Shown here: piece by piece, positions 20,969 through 32,048 of the stretch
How the letters are laid out: each line of letters opens with the position of its first letter
How positions within the stretch are numbered: the first letter of the stretch is position 1
Source: Petrolisthes cinctipes
Taxonomy: Eukaryota > Arthropoda > Malacostraca > Decapoda > Porcellanidae
Direction: 5' to 3'
DNA: 64,000 nt
Assembly (NCBI GenBank): GCA_033782935.1
Contig: JAWQEG010000286.1
Coordinates: forward strand, 6,067,001 to 6,131,000
Made by a program: the position numbers and the translations under genes
Notes under the pieces: generated by a model
Seen by the model: only the letters and a program-made list of their open reading frames with translations
Database searches by the model: none
What the model was told of the DNA's origin: nothing

Positions 20969-21291
20969 CAAAACCTAATGAGTTTAGTCACAAAATTAAG
21001 GATATTGCATTATTAATTGAAGAGCTTACTGGTGCTGATTGTTTGATTCTCAGTATTGAACCCCGCTTACAGCCTCGGGACATATCGTCAGGTCAGTACA
21101 ATACCATAACACGTTCAGTAAATAGACTCTTGGGGAGGATGCTGGACTCTAAGTCCCGCTTCCGGGGTTTGGGTCTGCAGAAAGAGGACTTAGGGTATGA
21201 TGGGGTACACCTTTCTTTGGAGGGTAACCAAAAACTTTTCAAAAAACTTATTGATATCTGCAAATATTTCTGGGGGATTAATGACGTGTAG
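20969..21291 (+). pseudogene. SGNH/GDSL-hydrolase-like frame, 3' part
   Basis: Continues KPNEFSHKIKDIALLIEEL, then CLILSIEPR, a polar helix region and LGYDGVHLSLEGNQKLFKKL to a stop at 21291. DGVHLS is the C-terminal Asp-x-x-His block of the SGNH catalytic triad. With 19324-19584 it makes a nearly complete domain, broken by one stop, one shift and the PLE. Confidence 0.65.
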
Positions 21292-22120
21292 GCATCTATA
21301 GTACAATAAGGTCAGATAAATTTGTGTACAATAATATCACTATAACTAATATTATAAACTCTGAGACCAGGCTACAATGAGTGGTTTAGCAGTAATGATA
21401 CCCCCGACTTTGATCGGATAGTACCCAAATAATTGATTGTCAGTTTTGTGTAACCTGCTTATTTCAAGTTATTTTGTACAGATGCATGTTTTTATTGATG
21501 TAAATAATTTAATTTACAGTACGGCATATTTATTTTTATATTAATGAAGTGTTCATGTTATATTGGTCATTGATTTTGCATTCAATATAATAATTATTTG
21601 GGGGGGACCTGGAGGCAATCAGAGGGATATCTTATGTGTTGCAGGGAGTGGAGAGTCTTGTAATTAATTTACTCACCATGGGACGTTTTCACAGGAGCAG
21701 ACAAACAACAAAGAATGCAATGATAAGCAAATCACATTCAATTAAGTAAGACTAAAATTATTTTAAATGAGACTTGCCTACCCTTAGCCTGTGCTCCAAT
21801 TTTTTGTAATGCTGTATCTCTTGTTCTTTTACCACGGAGATTACAGCAACGTGAATAACAAGTTTTATTCCTGTGTATTATAGGCTACACACCAGAGAGG
21901 GCTTGTGCTCACACTGCATCACCTTTTTTTCGAGTGAGTAGGCTAGTATGAGGAGTAGCCTAGGTAGTAAGTAAACATCTTTGCACACTCACACTCACAC
22001 ACACACACACACTCTCTCTCTCTCCCTCATTATATTATTATAATACAGCAATATAATACATTAGACAGCAATTATAATATTATAACATTGTCAACTATTT
22101 AATACCGGTTCTAGATTTAA
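21292..22120. other. Intergenic, no gene recognised
   Basis: Contains a (CA)n/(CT)n stretch at 21983-22025 and AT-rich DNA. It may include sequence beyond the SGNH frame's 3' end. Confidence 0.5.
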
Positions 22121-22375
22121 CGGTTCTTTTTGTTTAGAATTTGACATTTTATTGAGACAGTACAATAATACATACACTGTATATATATACAAAAAGTGTG
22201 CAAATTACACAATCTCAAAAGGGTGATGGTGATTAAACAGTACACACCCTAATCTAAATACCATTCTTAAATTTCACACAGCATAATATTGACGGCATAT
22301 GGATATTTCACAATTATAGTTGATTTTTATTTACATATTGTCATATACTTTACATAGAAAAGCTATAGTATATCC

Positions 22376-22708
22376 TTATTTTAATATATTTTTAACATCC
22401 TTGTATTTCCGCATCATTTCTTCAATTTTATTATTAAACATCCAAATTAATTGGTCGCATACATTATTGATGGAATTATTTCTAAAGCTACTTATATTTG
22501 GGCACTCTAATACATAATGTGACAGGATGTGGGATCTTGGTTCTTTACAGAGTTTACAAAAAATTTCATCCTCCTCCTTTGTAATTCCCAGTTGCCAGTA
22601 ATATTTATATCCAAGTCTCAGCCGTGTGCACAAGGACTCCTTCCATGCACTCCTGTACATTCCATATGTGAAGGTGGTGTTTTCTAATATATTTAAGTAG
22701 TGCCGCAT
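22376..22708 (-). pseudogene. LINE C-terminal Cys/His segment
   Basis: 110-codon frame with CKLCKEPRSHILSHYVLECP, the C-x2-C...H...C pattern found at the C-terminus of RNase H-bearing LINE proteins, ending at a stop at 22376. Out of frame with the RNase H part. Confidence 0.7.
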
Positions 22709-22850
22709 TGTCTCACTATTAAGGTATTTTCTCTCCCTCCTAACTGTTTCTTCTTCACATTGTATTTTCCTGATTATAGTTTTTATTTATTTTAGGGTCG
22801 TGCTGCAATCCATATCTATGTTTTCTTTTTCAGTTCCCTTCTTGGCAAGT

Positions 22851-23420
22851 TCATCTGCCCTCATTATTTATGAATCCTATGTGGGATGGTATCCACATGA
22901 ATTTGGTGTTTCTCCCATTTTCTTTCAACTCCTCTATAAGACCTTTACACTGGTTCACCACCTCCTCATAAACAGGGTTTTTACTGTTCAGTGATTCCAG
23001 TGCACTCTGGCTGTCGACAAAGAAGCATACATCTCCCATCCCATCCCTTACCTCCCTAAGGCCAAACAATATTGCACACAGCTCTGCTTGAGTAGAGGAC
23101 ACGTTGTCAGCCATCCTATAGATGTATTCACTTTCTACATTCATATCCTTTCCACTGTCTATAACCAAAACCCCACAACCAGCCTTCCCATCTTCCATGA
23201 TAGACCCATCACAGTACACATGGGCTGTTCTCTCATTATCAATATTATTTACATTATTTTCAACAATTTTCTTAAGGTCTACAACACTGTACATACACTT
23301 TTTCTTGATTAGTGGAGGAATAGTGACATCAACAAACTTGTCATCCCATGGTGGAGGTTTTCGGTAATTATTCCGAGGACTACAACAGTTTGAGAGATTA
23401 TATTTGCATATTTTTTTCAA
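22851..23420 (-). pseudogene. LINE RNase H domain
   Basis: 189-codon frame with the RNase HI signatures in order: VYCDGS (first Asp), TQAELCAILFGL (Glu), FFVDSQSALESL (second Asp) and FMWIPSHIGFINNEG (His and Asn region). The catalytic residues are present but the flanking frames are shifted, so the element is dead. RNase H is found in I/Jockey-type LINEs. Confidence 0.85.
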
Positions 23421-23703
23421 TAAGCTCCTTTAAGTATCCTCTCTTGCCTTGTCGCCAAAAGGTTTTATTTCCAAGAACACCATCATTAATACATTTCGCT
23501 AACTTTTGACCACCAGCTCTGACATGCCTCACAGCAGCTATAAGATTTGTTTCTTCTATTCTATTTTTTAATTATTCTAAATTTAGTTCCATTCTCATAG
23601 CATCTATCATTGCATTTTTAGGACAATTTAATATTATTCTCATAGCCTGATTTTGTACTTTTTCAATTTTTTCCAACCTTCCATCGCCAAGGCAGGAGAG
23701 GAC

Positions 23704-23736
23704 AGTGTGATAGCTCCACTCTGGAGCTATCACACT
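23704..23736. repeat. Perfect 15-bp hairpin between two LINEs
   Basis: AGTGTGATAGCTCCA, a 3-base loop, then its exact reverse complement. It lies at the junction of the minus-strand LINE remnant and the plus-strand LINE. Confidence 0.9.
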
Positions 23737-23776
23737 GGTTCTTTGTATGGATCACACGCTGTAGCAGACGACTCAC

Positions 23777-24370
23777 TTGCCAACACAGTCAACACGACGA
23801 CGACGACGACAAATTTGTAAACAAGAAGGTATAGTGATTCTCCTTGTATATATGTCGATGCAAGATAGACAAAGAAATGCTAAACTAGAACAAGAAATAG
23901 CAAAGAGTATCGAGAAATTGGAAAATGAAAGATTAATACTACTAGGAGATTTTAACGGCCATGTAGGATACATTAGAGAACAGAAACTAAATTGGAATGG
24001 ATCCATAGTGCTAAGTTTACAGGAAAAATTTAAATTAATTCTGACTAACGGAGATGAAAAGTGCACAGGAACCTACACCTGGAGCAGAGACTATGGGGAA
24101 CAGAAAAGTGCAATTGATTATGTATTAGTGAATGAAACAATGTATGATAGTTTTATAGACATGAAAATTGATGAAAAGAAAGAAATATTAGATATATCTG
24201 ATCATAATCTAATAGAAATAAGACTAAAATACCCACAATCAACTGGAAAAACATATAAGAAAAATATATACAAAGCCATACAGTATTATACAACGGAAGA
24301 AAAGAATCTAAAAGAATTTACACAAAAAGTGGAAGAAGAGATAAGGAACAAAGATATAAATGATAACTAA
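23777..24370 (+). pseudogene. LINE endonuclease, C-terminal half
   Basis: Contains LILLGDFNGHVG, TYTWSRDYGEQKSAIDYVL and ISDHNLIEI, the late catalytic blocks of APE endonucleases. The N-terminal blocks are missing and the frame stops at 24370. Confidence 0.8.
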
Positions 24371-24378
24371 ACAAGGCA

Positions 24379-24804
24379 ATGAAAGAACAAGCCGAACAAG
24401 TGCTAAAGAAAACTTATAAGAGGAGAGAAAACATAACACAAAAGGTTACAGAACCACCATGGATAAACGATGAAATCAGAAAGAAAATATCACAGAGAAG
24501 AAACATGAATAAGAGAAAGAGAAATGCAGAAACACCAGAAGTGAAAGAAGAAATGCAAAGATTATACAAGGAAAAGAAAAATGAAGTACAAACACTTATA
24601 AAGGAAGAAATCTACAAACATGAAAGAAAGATCACAGACGAAATAAAGAATAGCAGCGAGAAAGGCAAAAGAATTTGGGAACACATAAATAAACTAAAAG
24701 GGAAGACACAGACAAAGGAAGAAGATCACACACTGTATGACGATGATGGAAATAAGATGAGTGAACAAGAAATGATATCAAATATTAAAGGAATTCTGGA
24801 GTAA
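24379..24804 (+). pseudogene. LINE linker region
   Basis: Lys/Glu-rich 141-codon frame between endonuclease and polymerase (PPWINDEIRKKISQRRNMNK is typical of the region just before a LINE polymerase). Follows the endonuclease frame after one stop. Confidence 0.65.
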
Positions 24805-24856
24805 CATATACCAGAAACACGACAACAATATAAAGGAAGTATGGAACAAAGAGGAA

Positions 24857-25654
24857 ATGGAAAAGTACGAAAGAGAATTTAGAGAAACAACACAAGAGAT
24901 AGCTGCAGAAAATGGACTCACATACCCAAAGGAGTTACTTGACCACATGCAAATAATATGCAATTTTGAAAAGCAAATAAGCAAAATGGAAAATTACAAA
25001 ATAAACGAAGAAGAAGTACGAGCAACATTGAAAAAGTTAAAAATGAGGAAAGCTGCTGGACCTGATAATATGAAACCTGAAATGTACAAGACACTGATAC
25101 AAAGTGACTCATGCATAAAGAAGCTAACTGAATGCTTCAATGAAATACTGGAAAGAGGGAATATACCAGAAGATTGGAAAACCACTAAAACAAAAATGAT
25201 AGAGAAAAAGAAAACGCCTACCGAGAAAGATTTAAGACCAATAGCATTGAGTAATTATTCATATAAGATATTTATGTCCATACTCAGAGAGAAAATAGAA
25301 GATCATATACAAAGAACACAAGAAATGAAAGACACACAAGCAGGATTTACCAAGAAAAGAAGAATAGAGGACAACCTGATGATAGTAAATTACTGTATAG
25401 AAACCAGCTATCTAGAACGTAAACCCCTAATAGTCACCTCAATAGACTTTGCAAAAGCCTTTGACTCTGTGAAAAGAGAACAGCTAATTGAAGTACTGAA
25501 AACCTATAAGATACACCCAAGAATAATAAACATAGTAGCCACCATCTACCTAGACGACAATACCACCATCAACATAGGAAACGAAGAAATAATGAAATTA
25601 GATATTACTAGTGGAATAAGACAAGGATGTACAGGATCTATTAACTTTATTTAA
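24857..25654 (+). pseudogene. LINE reverse transcriptase, N-terminal blocks
   Basis: Frame with RKAAGPDNMKPEMYK, LRPIALSNYSYKIFMSIL, AGFTKKRRIEDNL, SIDFAKAFDSVKREQL (first catalytic Asp) and GIRQGCTGS. A single-base loss near 25638 throws it out of frame. The continuation is LTLFKLITYKILKEM in the next frame, leading into the FADD block. Confidence 0.85.
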
Positions 25655-25682
25655 ACTAATAACATATAAAATACTAAAGGAA

Positions 25683-26240
25683 ATGGAGACAAGAACAGGA
25701 TTCACCAATGAACTTTTCAGAATAAATATGCTATTCTTTGCTGACGATGGACTTCAATTAAGCCATTCAGTAGACGAAGCAAGAGAAAACTTAAGAAAGC
25801 TAATAGACGCCAGCCTGGAATGCGGATTAGAAATCAATAAAGACAAAAGCAGTATAATAATTTATAACATGTCAGAGCAACCACCAGAAATCGAAGGTAT
25901 CAAAGTGACAAACAATATAAAATACTTGGGCATAGTAGTGGACAACATCAGGAACTGCTTTAAGAGCCAAAAGATAATTATGCATGAAAAGGCACAAAAA
26001 CTGGCCAACATAACTTACTCAGTGATACACAAAAGTTGCAACAAATTACTAATAAGAAAAACCTATTGGAAATCAGTGGCACTGCCGAGTATCTTATATG
26101 GTACAAATGTGATGAACCTAGCAAAAACTACAGAGACAAGAAAACAAAGTCTTCAGGCAAATACTGGGAGCCCCAACATATGCAACAACAGCAACACTGA
26201 GAGGAGAAGTGGGGGCTTCCTCCATGGAAAAAAGAATTAA
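25683..26240 (+). pseudogene. LINE reverse transcriptase, catalytic FADD block and thumb
   Basis: Contains MLFFADDGLQLSH (two catalytic Asp), LEINKDKSSIII and IKYLGIVVD, the usual order after motif C. Ends at a shift near 26200. Confidence 0.85.
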
Positions 26241-26877
26241 AGAAGGCAAAATTATGTACCTGAAATCAATATTACAATATAATGAAGACAATGAAGCAAG
26301 AAACAACCTATTATATGAAATAATTAAAGACATGAAGTTCACAAATATGTACAAATGGATGGATGAAGTGAATGAGACACTAATGGAGATAAAACTGAAC
26401 TTTGACAATATAAAAACAATGGAAGTGAAAGACATTAAAGAAAAATTAAACACATGGGACACACACAAATGGAAAAGAGAAATGTCCACAAAGAGCAGTT
26501 TACAGATATACAGGAAATGGAAAACAGAAATCAAAGCAGAAAACAATATATATGAGAATACAACAAAATCAATTATACTTTATAAATGCAGAACTAATGT
26601 GCTGAACTTAAATGACAGGAAAAGGTTTGGGGACGGAAACACAAAATGTACATCATGTGAAGAAGAAGATGAAACATTAGAGCACTTTGTTTTATTTTGC
26701 AGAGAATATATAGATATCAGAAAAAACATATGTGAACTACAGCAACCATACATAGAAAATAAGGAACACATCATTGGAAATTTACTATTCAATACAGAAA
26801 ATCTAGAAAAAGCGAAAGAAACACTTTATGAATTTTGGAAAAGAAGAGAAAAACGAAGGAAACTGAGTGAAAACTAA
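26209..26877 (+). pseudogene. LINE C-terminal domain with Cys/His segment
   Basis: 222-codon frame, Lys/Glu-rich, with CTSCEEEDETLEHFVLFC (C-x2-C...H...C) near its end. Equivalent to the C-terminal zinc segment of other LINEs; the stop at 26877 is probably native. Confidence 0.75.
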
Positions 26878-26955
26878 TCAGGAATTATAAGGGGAAAGCC
26901 GTTGGAAAGGTAACATTTCCCCGACGAACATCGCATCGCATCGCAGGTGAACAAC

Positions 26956-27319
26956 ATGGATTTCTTAGATGAAGATCAGCTACACGTGGCTGCATTGGCC
27001 CTTGCAGCAATAATTTTTGAAGAAGAAGAGGAGGAGGAGGAAGAACATGCTAGGAGAGAAGCCAGAGGTGCTAGACGGCGACTTTGGAGTCGCGAATGGC
27101 TACAGAGGAGAGAGGAGGGCAGCCAGTACAACACCCTAGTCCAGGAGTTGGCACTGGAAGACCAGGGCAGCTATCGGAACTGGATGCGTGTAAACAGAGC
27201 GCAGTTTAATAGACTCTTAGACATGATTCTGCCTTCCATCAGCAAAATGGACACAAGAATGAGAAAGGCAGTAACACCACAGGAGCGATTGGCAATAACC
27301 CTGCGATACTTGGCTAAAG
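26956..27319 (+). pseudogene. PIF/Harbinger transposase, exon 1
   Basis: ATG at 26956 opens MDFLDEDQLHVAALALAAII, an acidic run, then a helical region (NWMRVNRAQFNRLLDMILPS and ITLRYLAKG), the usual N-terminal part of HARBI1/ALP1-like nucleases. The exon ends in AAAG at a GTAAGG donor. The intron (27320-27902) ends in a pyrimidine tract plus AG and joins phase-correctly to exon 2, giving RYLAKGETHTSLSYQF. The leader has been hit by a LINE ten bases upstream. Confidence 0.85.
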
Positions 27320-27902
27320 GTAAGGTTCATGTGGAATTTTTTTGAGAGTATTAAAATGTGTTCATGTTCAGAGATGAACATTTTAGGTATAAATAATAAC
27401 TTTTCAAAGAGTAGGGTTTCTTTTTAGAAGTGTACAATTAAATATTATGGCCTATACGGTTATACCTATATGACTATAGTACTGGTTAGGTTAGGTACAT
27501 TGGGTTTGGTTGAATTGGATAAGATTAGGTAGACATAAGGCATTGTGGAATGTCAAACAAGTTTTAGGAAATAATATTTGGTATTTATTAGCTTTCAGGC
27601 CGTACTCAGCTTGTCCCAAATGTATTGTTTAGAAATGTATGTAAGAGGTGTGAGCTTTAGGTTAGGTTAGGTCAGGTTAAATTAAATACATCAATGTAAC
27701 ACTTTGGTGGAAAAGAAAATTGTAAAAAGTGATGAATAATAGCTGCTTAGTGATCCCAGAAAAAAAATCCTTTCTGGAAAAGTTACAGTTGTGCATAGGA
27801 AAGGAAATCACTTTCCCATTCTTCTCCTTTATTTTTACTGATGATTATTTGTGGTTGATATATGATTCATGTCATATACAATTGTTGCTTTTTATTTTTT
27901 AG

Positions 27903-28810
27903 GAGAGACACATACATCGCTGAGCTACCAGTTCAGGGTGAGCCAGAACCTGATTTCCCTCATCATTCCTGAGACCTGCACAGCTATTTATGAAGCCCTT
28001 CAAGCCATCTACATGCAGATGCCTACATCACAAGAGGAGTGGAGGAAGGTATCTCATGATTTTTATAGCCTATGGAACTATCCGCTTTGTTTAGGAGCAC
28101 TGGATGGGAAACGGGTACTGTTGCTGAAACCTACAAATAGTGGGTCTCATTACTACGATTATAAGGGAAATTTCAGCATCATTTTATTAGCATTAGTTGA
28201 TGCTGATTACAAATTTCTTTATGCTGACATAGGGACTAATGGGAGGGCTAGTGATGTTGGTGTTTGGAACAAATGCAAATTAAAGGAAAGGATTCAAAAT
28301 GGAGATGTAGGCATTCCACCACCAGCAACTCTTCCTAATTCAGACATTAAGACACCATACGTCATTGTAGGTGATGATGCTTTCCCTCTACAGACATATC
28401 TCATGAAACCATATCCTTGTAATGATCTGTCAGATGGGAAACACATTCATAACTATAGACTGTCTAGAGCTCGGAGGGTCTCTGAAAATGCTTTCGGCAT
28501 ATTAAGTAGCAGGTTTCAAGTTCTTGGCAAACCTATGCGCACTTGTCCTGAAAGAGCCAACAAGGTGGTTTAGGCTTGCCTTGTCCTACATAATATGCTT
28601 CGGACAGAGTCTCGGCAGGTATATTCTCCACCTGAACTGCTTGACCAGGAAGATATACAGAGACGAAGGATGGTCCCGGGGCAATGGCGTGACCATGAGC
28701 ATAATGGCCTGGGTAACTTACAGGTCATTGCTAGACGGCCAACACAAGATGCCATGGAAGTAAGAGACTCATTTTGCACCTATTTCAATAATGAAGGAAG
28801 TGTTCCATAG
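27903..28810 (+). pseudogene. PIF/Harbinger transposase, exon 2 (DDE domain, one nonsense codon)
   Basis: Encodes the DDE_Tnp_4-type nuclease. Motifs in order are PLCLGALDGKRV (first Asp), GRASDVGVWNKC, VIVGDDAFPL (second Asp), and SRARRVSENAFGILSSRF (Glu). An in-frame TAG at 28571-28573 follows ANKVV. The same frame then continues ACLVLHNMLRTES to a stop at 28808-28810, so a single nonsense change (probably Leu TTG to TAG) interrupts an otherwise readable protein of about 420 residues. The catalytic triad is complete. HARBI1-family nucleases act with a partner DNA-binding protein; a MADF-type gene lies convergently downstream. Confidence 0.88.
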
Positions 28811-28853
28811 CAAAATGAGATGGCTCTGCTCCACTAGGATCTTCCTTGTTGTA

Positions 28854-29036
28854 CAGTCCCCGACAAACTGACGCCCCTCGCCTAACGCTATACTAAACCT
28901 GAATCCACCAACACAGTGTCGGTGGAGCATCTGGGTATACTTACTGTATGATCCTGGTGCTTCACTGACACTGAATAAGTGGCTTCGGGTTTTACTGTAG
29001 TGCAAGGGCGAGGGGCGTCGGTTTTGTCGGGGACTG
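28854..29036. mobile_element. 183-bp MITE with TA target duplication
   Basis: Ends CAGTCCCCGACAAA and its mirror TTTGTCGGGGACTG, with further inverted similarity (CGCCCCTCGCC / GGCGAGGGGCG). TA flanks both sides (28852-28853, 29037-29038). TA duplication and CAGT ends fit the Tc1/mariner group. It sits 43 bases past the transposase stop. Confidence 0.85.
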
Positions 29037-29199
29037 TACCTCCTCTTTCAGAAATTATCAAATTTTACAATATTCTATGTATCCCATAATAAAAGAGTGG
29101 TGGTGAAATTGAAATACTGCATGTTTCCTTTTATGTCTTAATTTTATGTGTTTTTGTATTAAAATAAACTTTGTAAACCGAAAGCATATTCAAGTTCTT

Positions 29200-29335
29200 A
29201 TCCATGATACAACAGTTCCTGCATGCAAGGCAATAAGCTTTGATATATTGTTAAAAGAGGAGTGTCTCTCTGGTATATCTTCTGCAATTAAGACTGTATC
29301 ATCAGCAAACAGAATGAGTGCATGAGGGAGAGAAA
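29200..29335 (-). mobile_element. LINE reverse-transcriptase fragment
   Basis: Minus-strand translation LPHALILFADDTVLIAED is polymerase motif C with its FADD. Only about 45 codons are recognisable. Confidence 0.65.
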
Positions 29336-29571
29336 AGTACACTAACATAAGTTGTACAGTGAAATATTTAATATTTTTTGCATAAAAAAAGATAAATACA
29401 TAACCAAATAAATAGAATAAATTAAATGTATTTATTACCATATGAAGTATCTTACTAGCATTATTTAAAATATTTATCATTTTCAAATATATGAATAAAA
29501 TTTATTTACTACCAAAAACAAACCATAGAAATAAAATAATCACCACTATAATTGATATGCATTTCCTCCAT

Positions 29572-30069
29572 TCAGCCCAATGTTTTCTGTTTTTCTCCAT
29601 CAGAATCAGGTTCTGTTTCATCTTCCACTATCAAGCTCATGATTTTTAAATTTAGTTTCAGTTGTCTTCTGTTTGATATGTTTTTATAATGTTTATCAAT
29701 GACCTGATATATTCCAAATGCATTTTGATTTCTTTCATCTTTATCACAAACTGTAGTAGTCAATAATTGCCAGGCTTTCTCAGAAGCTCTTAGTTTTGGA
29801 GTCTCAGGCTTTGCAGGTGTACGCTGCCTTTTTGCTGCAGGGAAAGGAGGTGGGTCTTTCCCAGGTGTCTTATTGCAAGCGGTATTTTTGCTACACCCAG
29901 GCATTACCCTGCTGTCTGACTGTTGTCCCCCACCGCTAATTGATTGAGGAGACGCTGATGCTGACCGTGTTGACGAGCAAGAACTCGAGCCATTCAAGAA
30001 GTGAGTGAGAGTCCCATCAATTTCCTCGGATCCGCAGTACATCAAGGAAGTTCCGTTGATAACCTCATC
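29572..30069 (-). CDS. MADF-type protein, exon 3
   Basis: Acceptor TTTTTAAG precedes DEVINGTSLMYCGSEEIDGT, a Ser/Gly/Pro/Lys-rich low-complexity middle (KRQRTPAKPETPKLR could be a nuclear localisation signal), and a C-terminal helical stretch IYQVIDKHYKNISNRRQLKL, then NLKIMSLI, reminiscent of a BESS-type interaction motif. Stop at 29572-29574. Phase matches exon 2 exactly (ESQEE joined to DEVIN). The partner DNA-binding proteins of PIF/Harbinger are Myb/SANT/MADF-like, so this is probably the second gene of the element whose transposase lies at 26956-28810. Confidence 0.7.
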   Translation of the reverse strand, partial: DEVINGTSLMYCGSEEIDGTLTHFLNGSSSCSSTRSASASPQSISGGGQQSDSRVMPGCSKNTACNKTPGKDPPPFPAAKRQRTPAKPETPKLRASEKAWQLLTTTVCDKDERNQNAFGIYQVIDKHYKNISNRRQLKLNLKIMSLIVEDETEPDSDGEKQKTLG

Positions 30070-30665
30070 CTTAAAAACAAAGAAGTCATCAGTTACATTT
30101 ATCGATAAAAATTTATTATACAGCAGTCATTCCAACTGCTTCTGTTCCAAAAATCTACAAAACAATTGGTACATGCTCAGCATGGGACTGTAAAAAGTGA
30201 TATATGAATAGCAATTGTACACAGCCAAAAATGACCAATTTATTAATTATCCATGTAATACTGTAATAAACAAAAATGAAAACTGAAACCTTGACTGCAT
30301 AATTTCTAGGGGTAGTGTTAACCAGAGACAAGTATTATAACAGAATAAATCATGCAGTTGGAAATCCACTGTGTAAAATCCTTGAGGTGCTGGTAACTCA
30401 TTAATGAAATAAAGTACAGTACAATGTTGGAGTCACAAATATAAATATACCTGTTCCAGTGACTGTTTCCTGCAACTGTGCTGAAATTAATACAGTTGGA
30501 AATGAAATTTATGAACTCACTGTGGTGGCAGTAACTACCGTATATACAGTATTGGAATAAAATACATCACACAATGCTGGAGCCTCAAATGTGAAAATAT
30601 CATACCAGCTACAGTGGCTCTTTCCTGCAACTGTATTGTACTCTTAAACTTATTAATTAGCTCAC

Positions 30666-30887
30666 CTCTTCCTGAGACTCTGCCATGCTTGTAGGGTTGT
30701 TGTCTTGCGTATGTTGAGTACGAAAGTTACACACACTAGGGCCTGCTGAGACTGTGTCTGTCAGGAACAGGAGTGCTTCAAAGAGGTGCCATTTGGATGT
30801 ATATCCTGACCCACTCTTTGGCTGTCTGGTTTTCTGGAGTTCCCTCAAAAGTTTTTTTTATAATGGCCCACCTATGCAGCACATCAT
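30666..30887 (-). pseudogene. MADF-type protein, exon 2 (one frameshift)
   Basis: Acceptor TTTACAG at 30888, donor GTGAGC at 30665. Translation begins DVLHRWAIIKKT, breaks by one base in an eight-A run (near 30855), and continues LRELQKTRQPKSGSGYTSKW and HLFEALLFLTDTV. This is the second half of a MADF domain (W...RELxK...G...W...FL). The single homopolymer shift may be real decay or a sequencing error. Confidence 0.75.
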
Positions 30888-31399
30888 CTGTAAATGTAAT
30901 TCAAAAATGATTAGGAATATTATGGAAATCATTAGCAACATATCAATATGAAGATACTGGGGAATGAGTTAAGATGTATATGGGCACACTACAAATATAT
31001 GCGCTTCAAGATTGGGTTTTATGCTTAACTTGAAAGAAAACAATCATAAATGTTATAGTGCACAATACTTTAAATTGTACTGAGAGAGAATAATATTTAA
31101 AACATGAAATTTCATTAGTATTTTGACTTATTTATTTGAAAAAATGATTCACAAAGATATAAACTAAACAAACTATTTTGGAAACCTTCAGTCCACAAGT
31201 ACCAACCAAATTAAGATAACCTTCAAGAACCAATACGGGCAACCTTCAGGTACAAAATGAAAATACCAAAGCTCAAAATTACCCGATACTGTATGTAAAA
31301 TAATCATTTCGGAATATTTTTACAAGTTGCCACAACGCGATTTTAAAATTTTTACTATTACCAGTGTTTATATTTCAGTATTACAAACAACTTTTCTAT

Positions 31400-31775
31400 A
31401 TGCCATTTGCTTAGCAAATGCGTTATAACACTATTTACCTCTTGTAAGTGTAGTGAGTGTCGTATTTTTCAGAATCCAAAATTTTCGTAAAATCTCCCAT
31501 TTCACGCTTTTCTTATTACAATATGCTTTATTTCATCTTGTAATACAATATTTCCGTCATAAATGCGTTTTATAACACCAATAATCTCTTTTAACTGTAT
31601 TGAGTGTCGTATTTTTCAGAGTCCAAAAATTTCGTAAAATCGTGTCGTATTTTTCAGAGTCCAAACGTTTCGTTAAATCCCCTACTTCACACTTTTTATC
31701 TTACAATATCCTCTATTTCATCTTGCACTACAATATTTCTTAGTACCATAAATGCGTTATACGCCCAGTACTCTC
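31400..31775. repeat. Two-copy tandem repeat of about 165-200 bp
   Basis: GTGTCGTATTTTTCAGA and the following TCCAAAA...TTTCGTAAAATC, CTTACAATAT and TTTCATCTTG blocks occur twice (31455 and 31605). A short internal extra copy of GTGTCGTATTTTTCAGAG lies at 31640. No coding content. Confidence 0.75.
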
Positions 31776-32048
31776 TTTACAGTAACTACTCTCATGATTT
31801 CTACACTGCAATATGGCGGCGCTCATCATTGAACTCTCAACATAGGTCAGCTGTTTTATCTGTGGGTTTCTATGGTAAGCACTACGGACGCACTGCTACC
31901 TGGTGGGAGATTCTTAAATTTGAACCCAAATCCTACCAATTAGTGTCTTACACACATCTATCTACTCCTTTTTGACCAATGACAGAGCTGCAACACGTGA
32001 GTATGTCACATACATCCCTATCCTTTCATTTTTGCTGTCATTCTAAGT

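Larger units (their letters stand above)
22120..23700 (-). mobile_element. Decayed LINE 3' half with RNase H
   Basis: Successive minus-strand frames, separated by shifts, give the C-terminal part of a LINE. 23400-23690 reads RIILNCPKNAMIDAMRMELN and AAVRHVRAGGQKLAKCI. An RNase H domain follows, and then a terminal Cys/His segment. 22120-22375 looks like AT-rich 3' UTR. The endonuclease and polymerase core are absent. The upstream limit coincides with a hairpin at 23704. Confidence 0.75.
23770..26945 (+). mobile_element. Decayed A-rich LINE, 5'-truncated
   Basis: Plus-strand frames give, in order, the second half of an APE-type endonuclease, a linker, a reverse transcriptase and a C-terminal CCHC-type segment. 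At least four breaks separate the frames. The sense strand is strikingly A-rich. The 3' end is marked by three CATCG units at 26930-26945. These lie only ten bases before the Harbinger transposase ATG, so the LINE seems to have inserted in that gene's leader. Clade not assigned. Confidence 0.8.
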
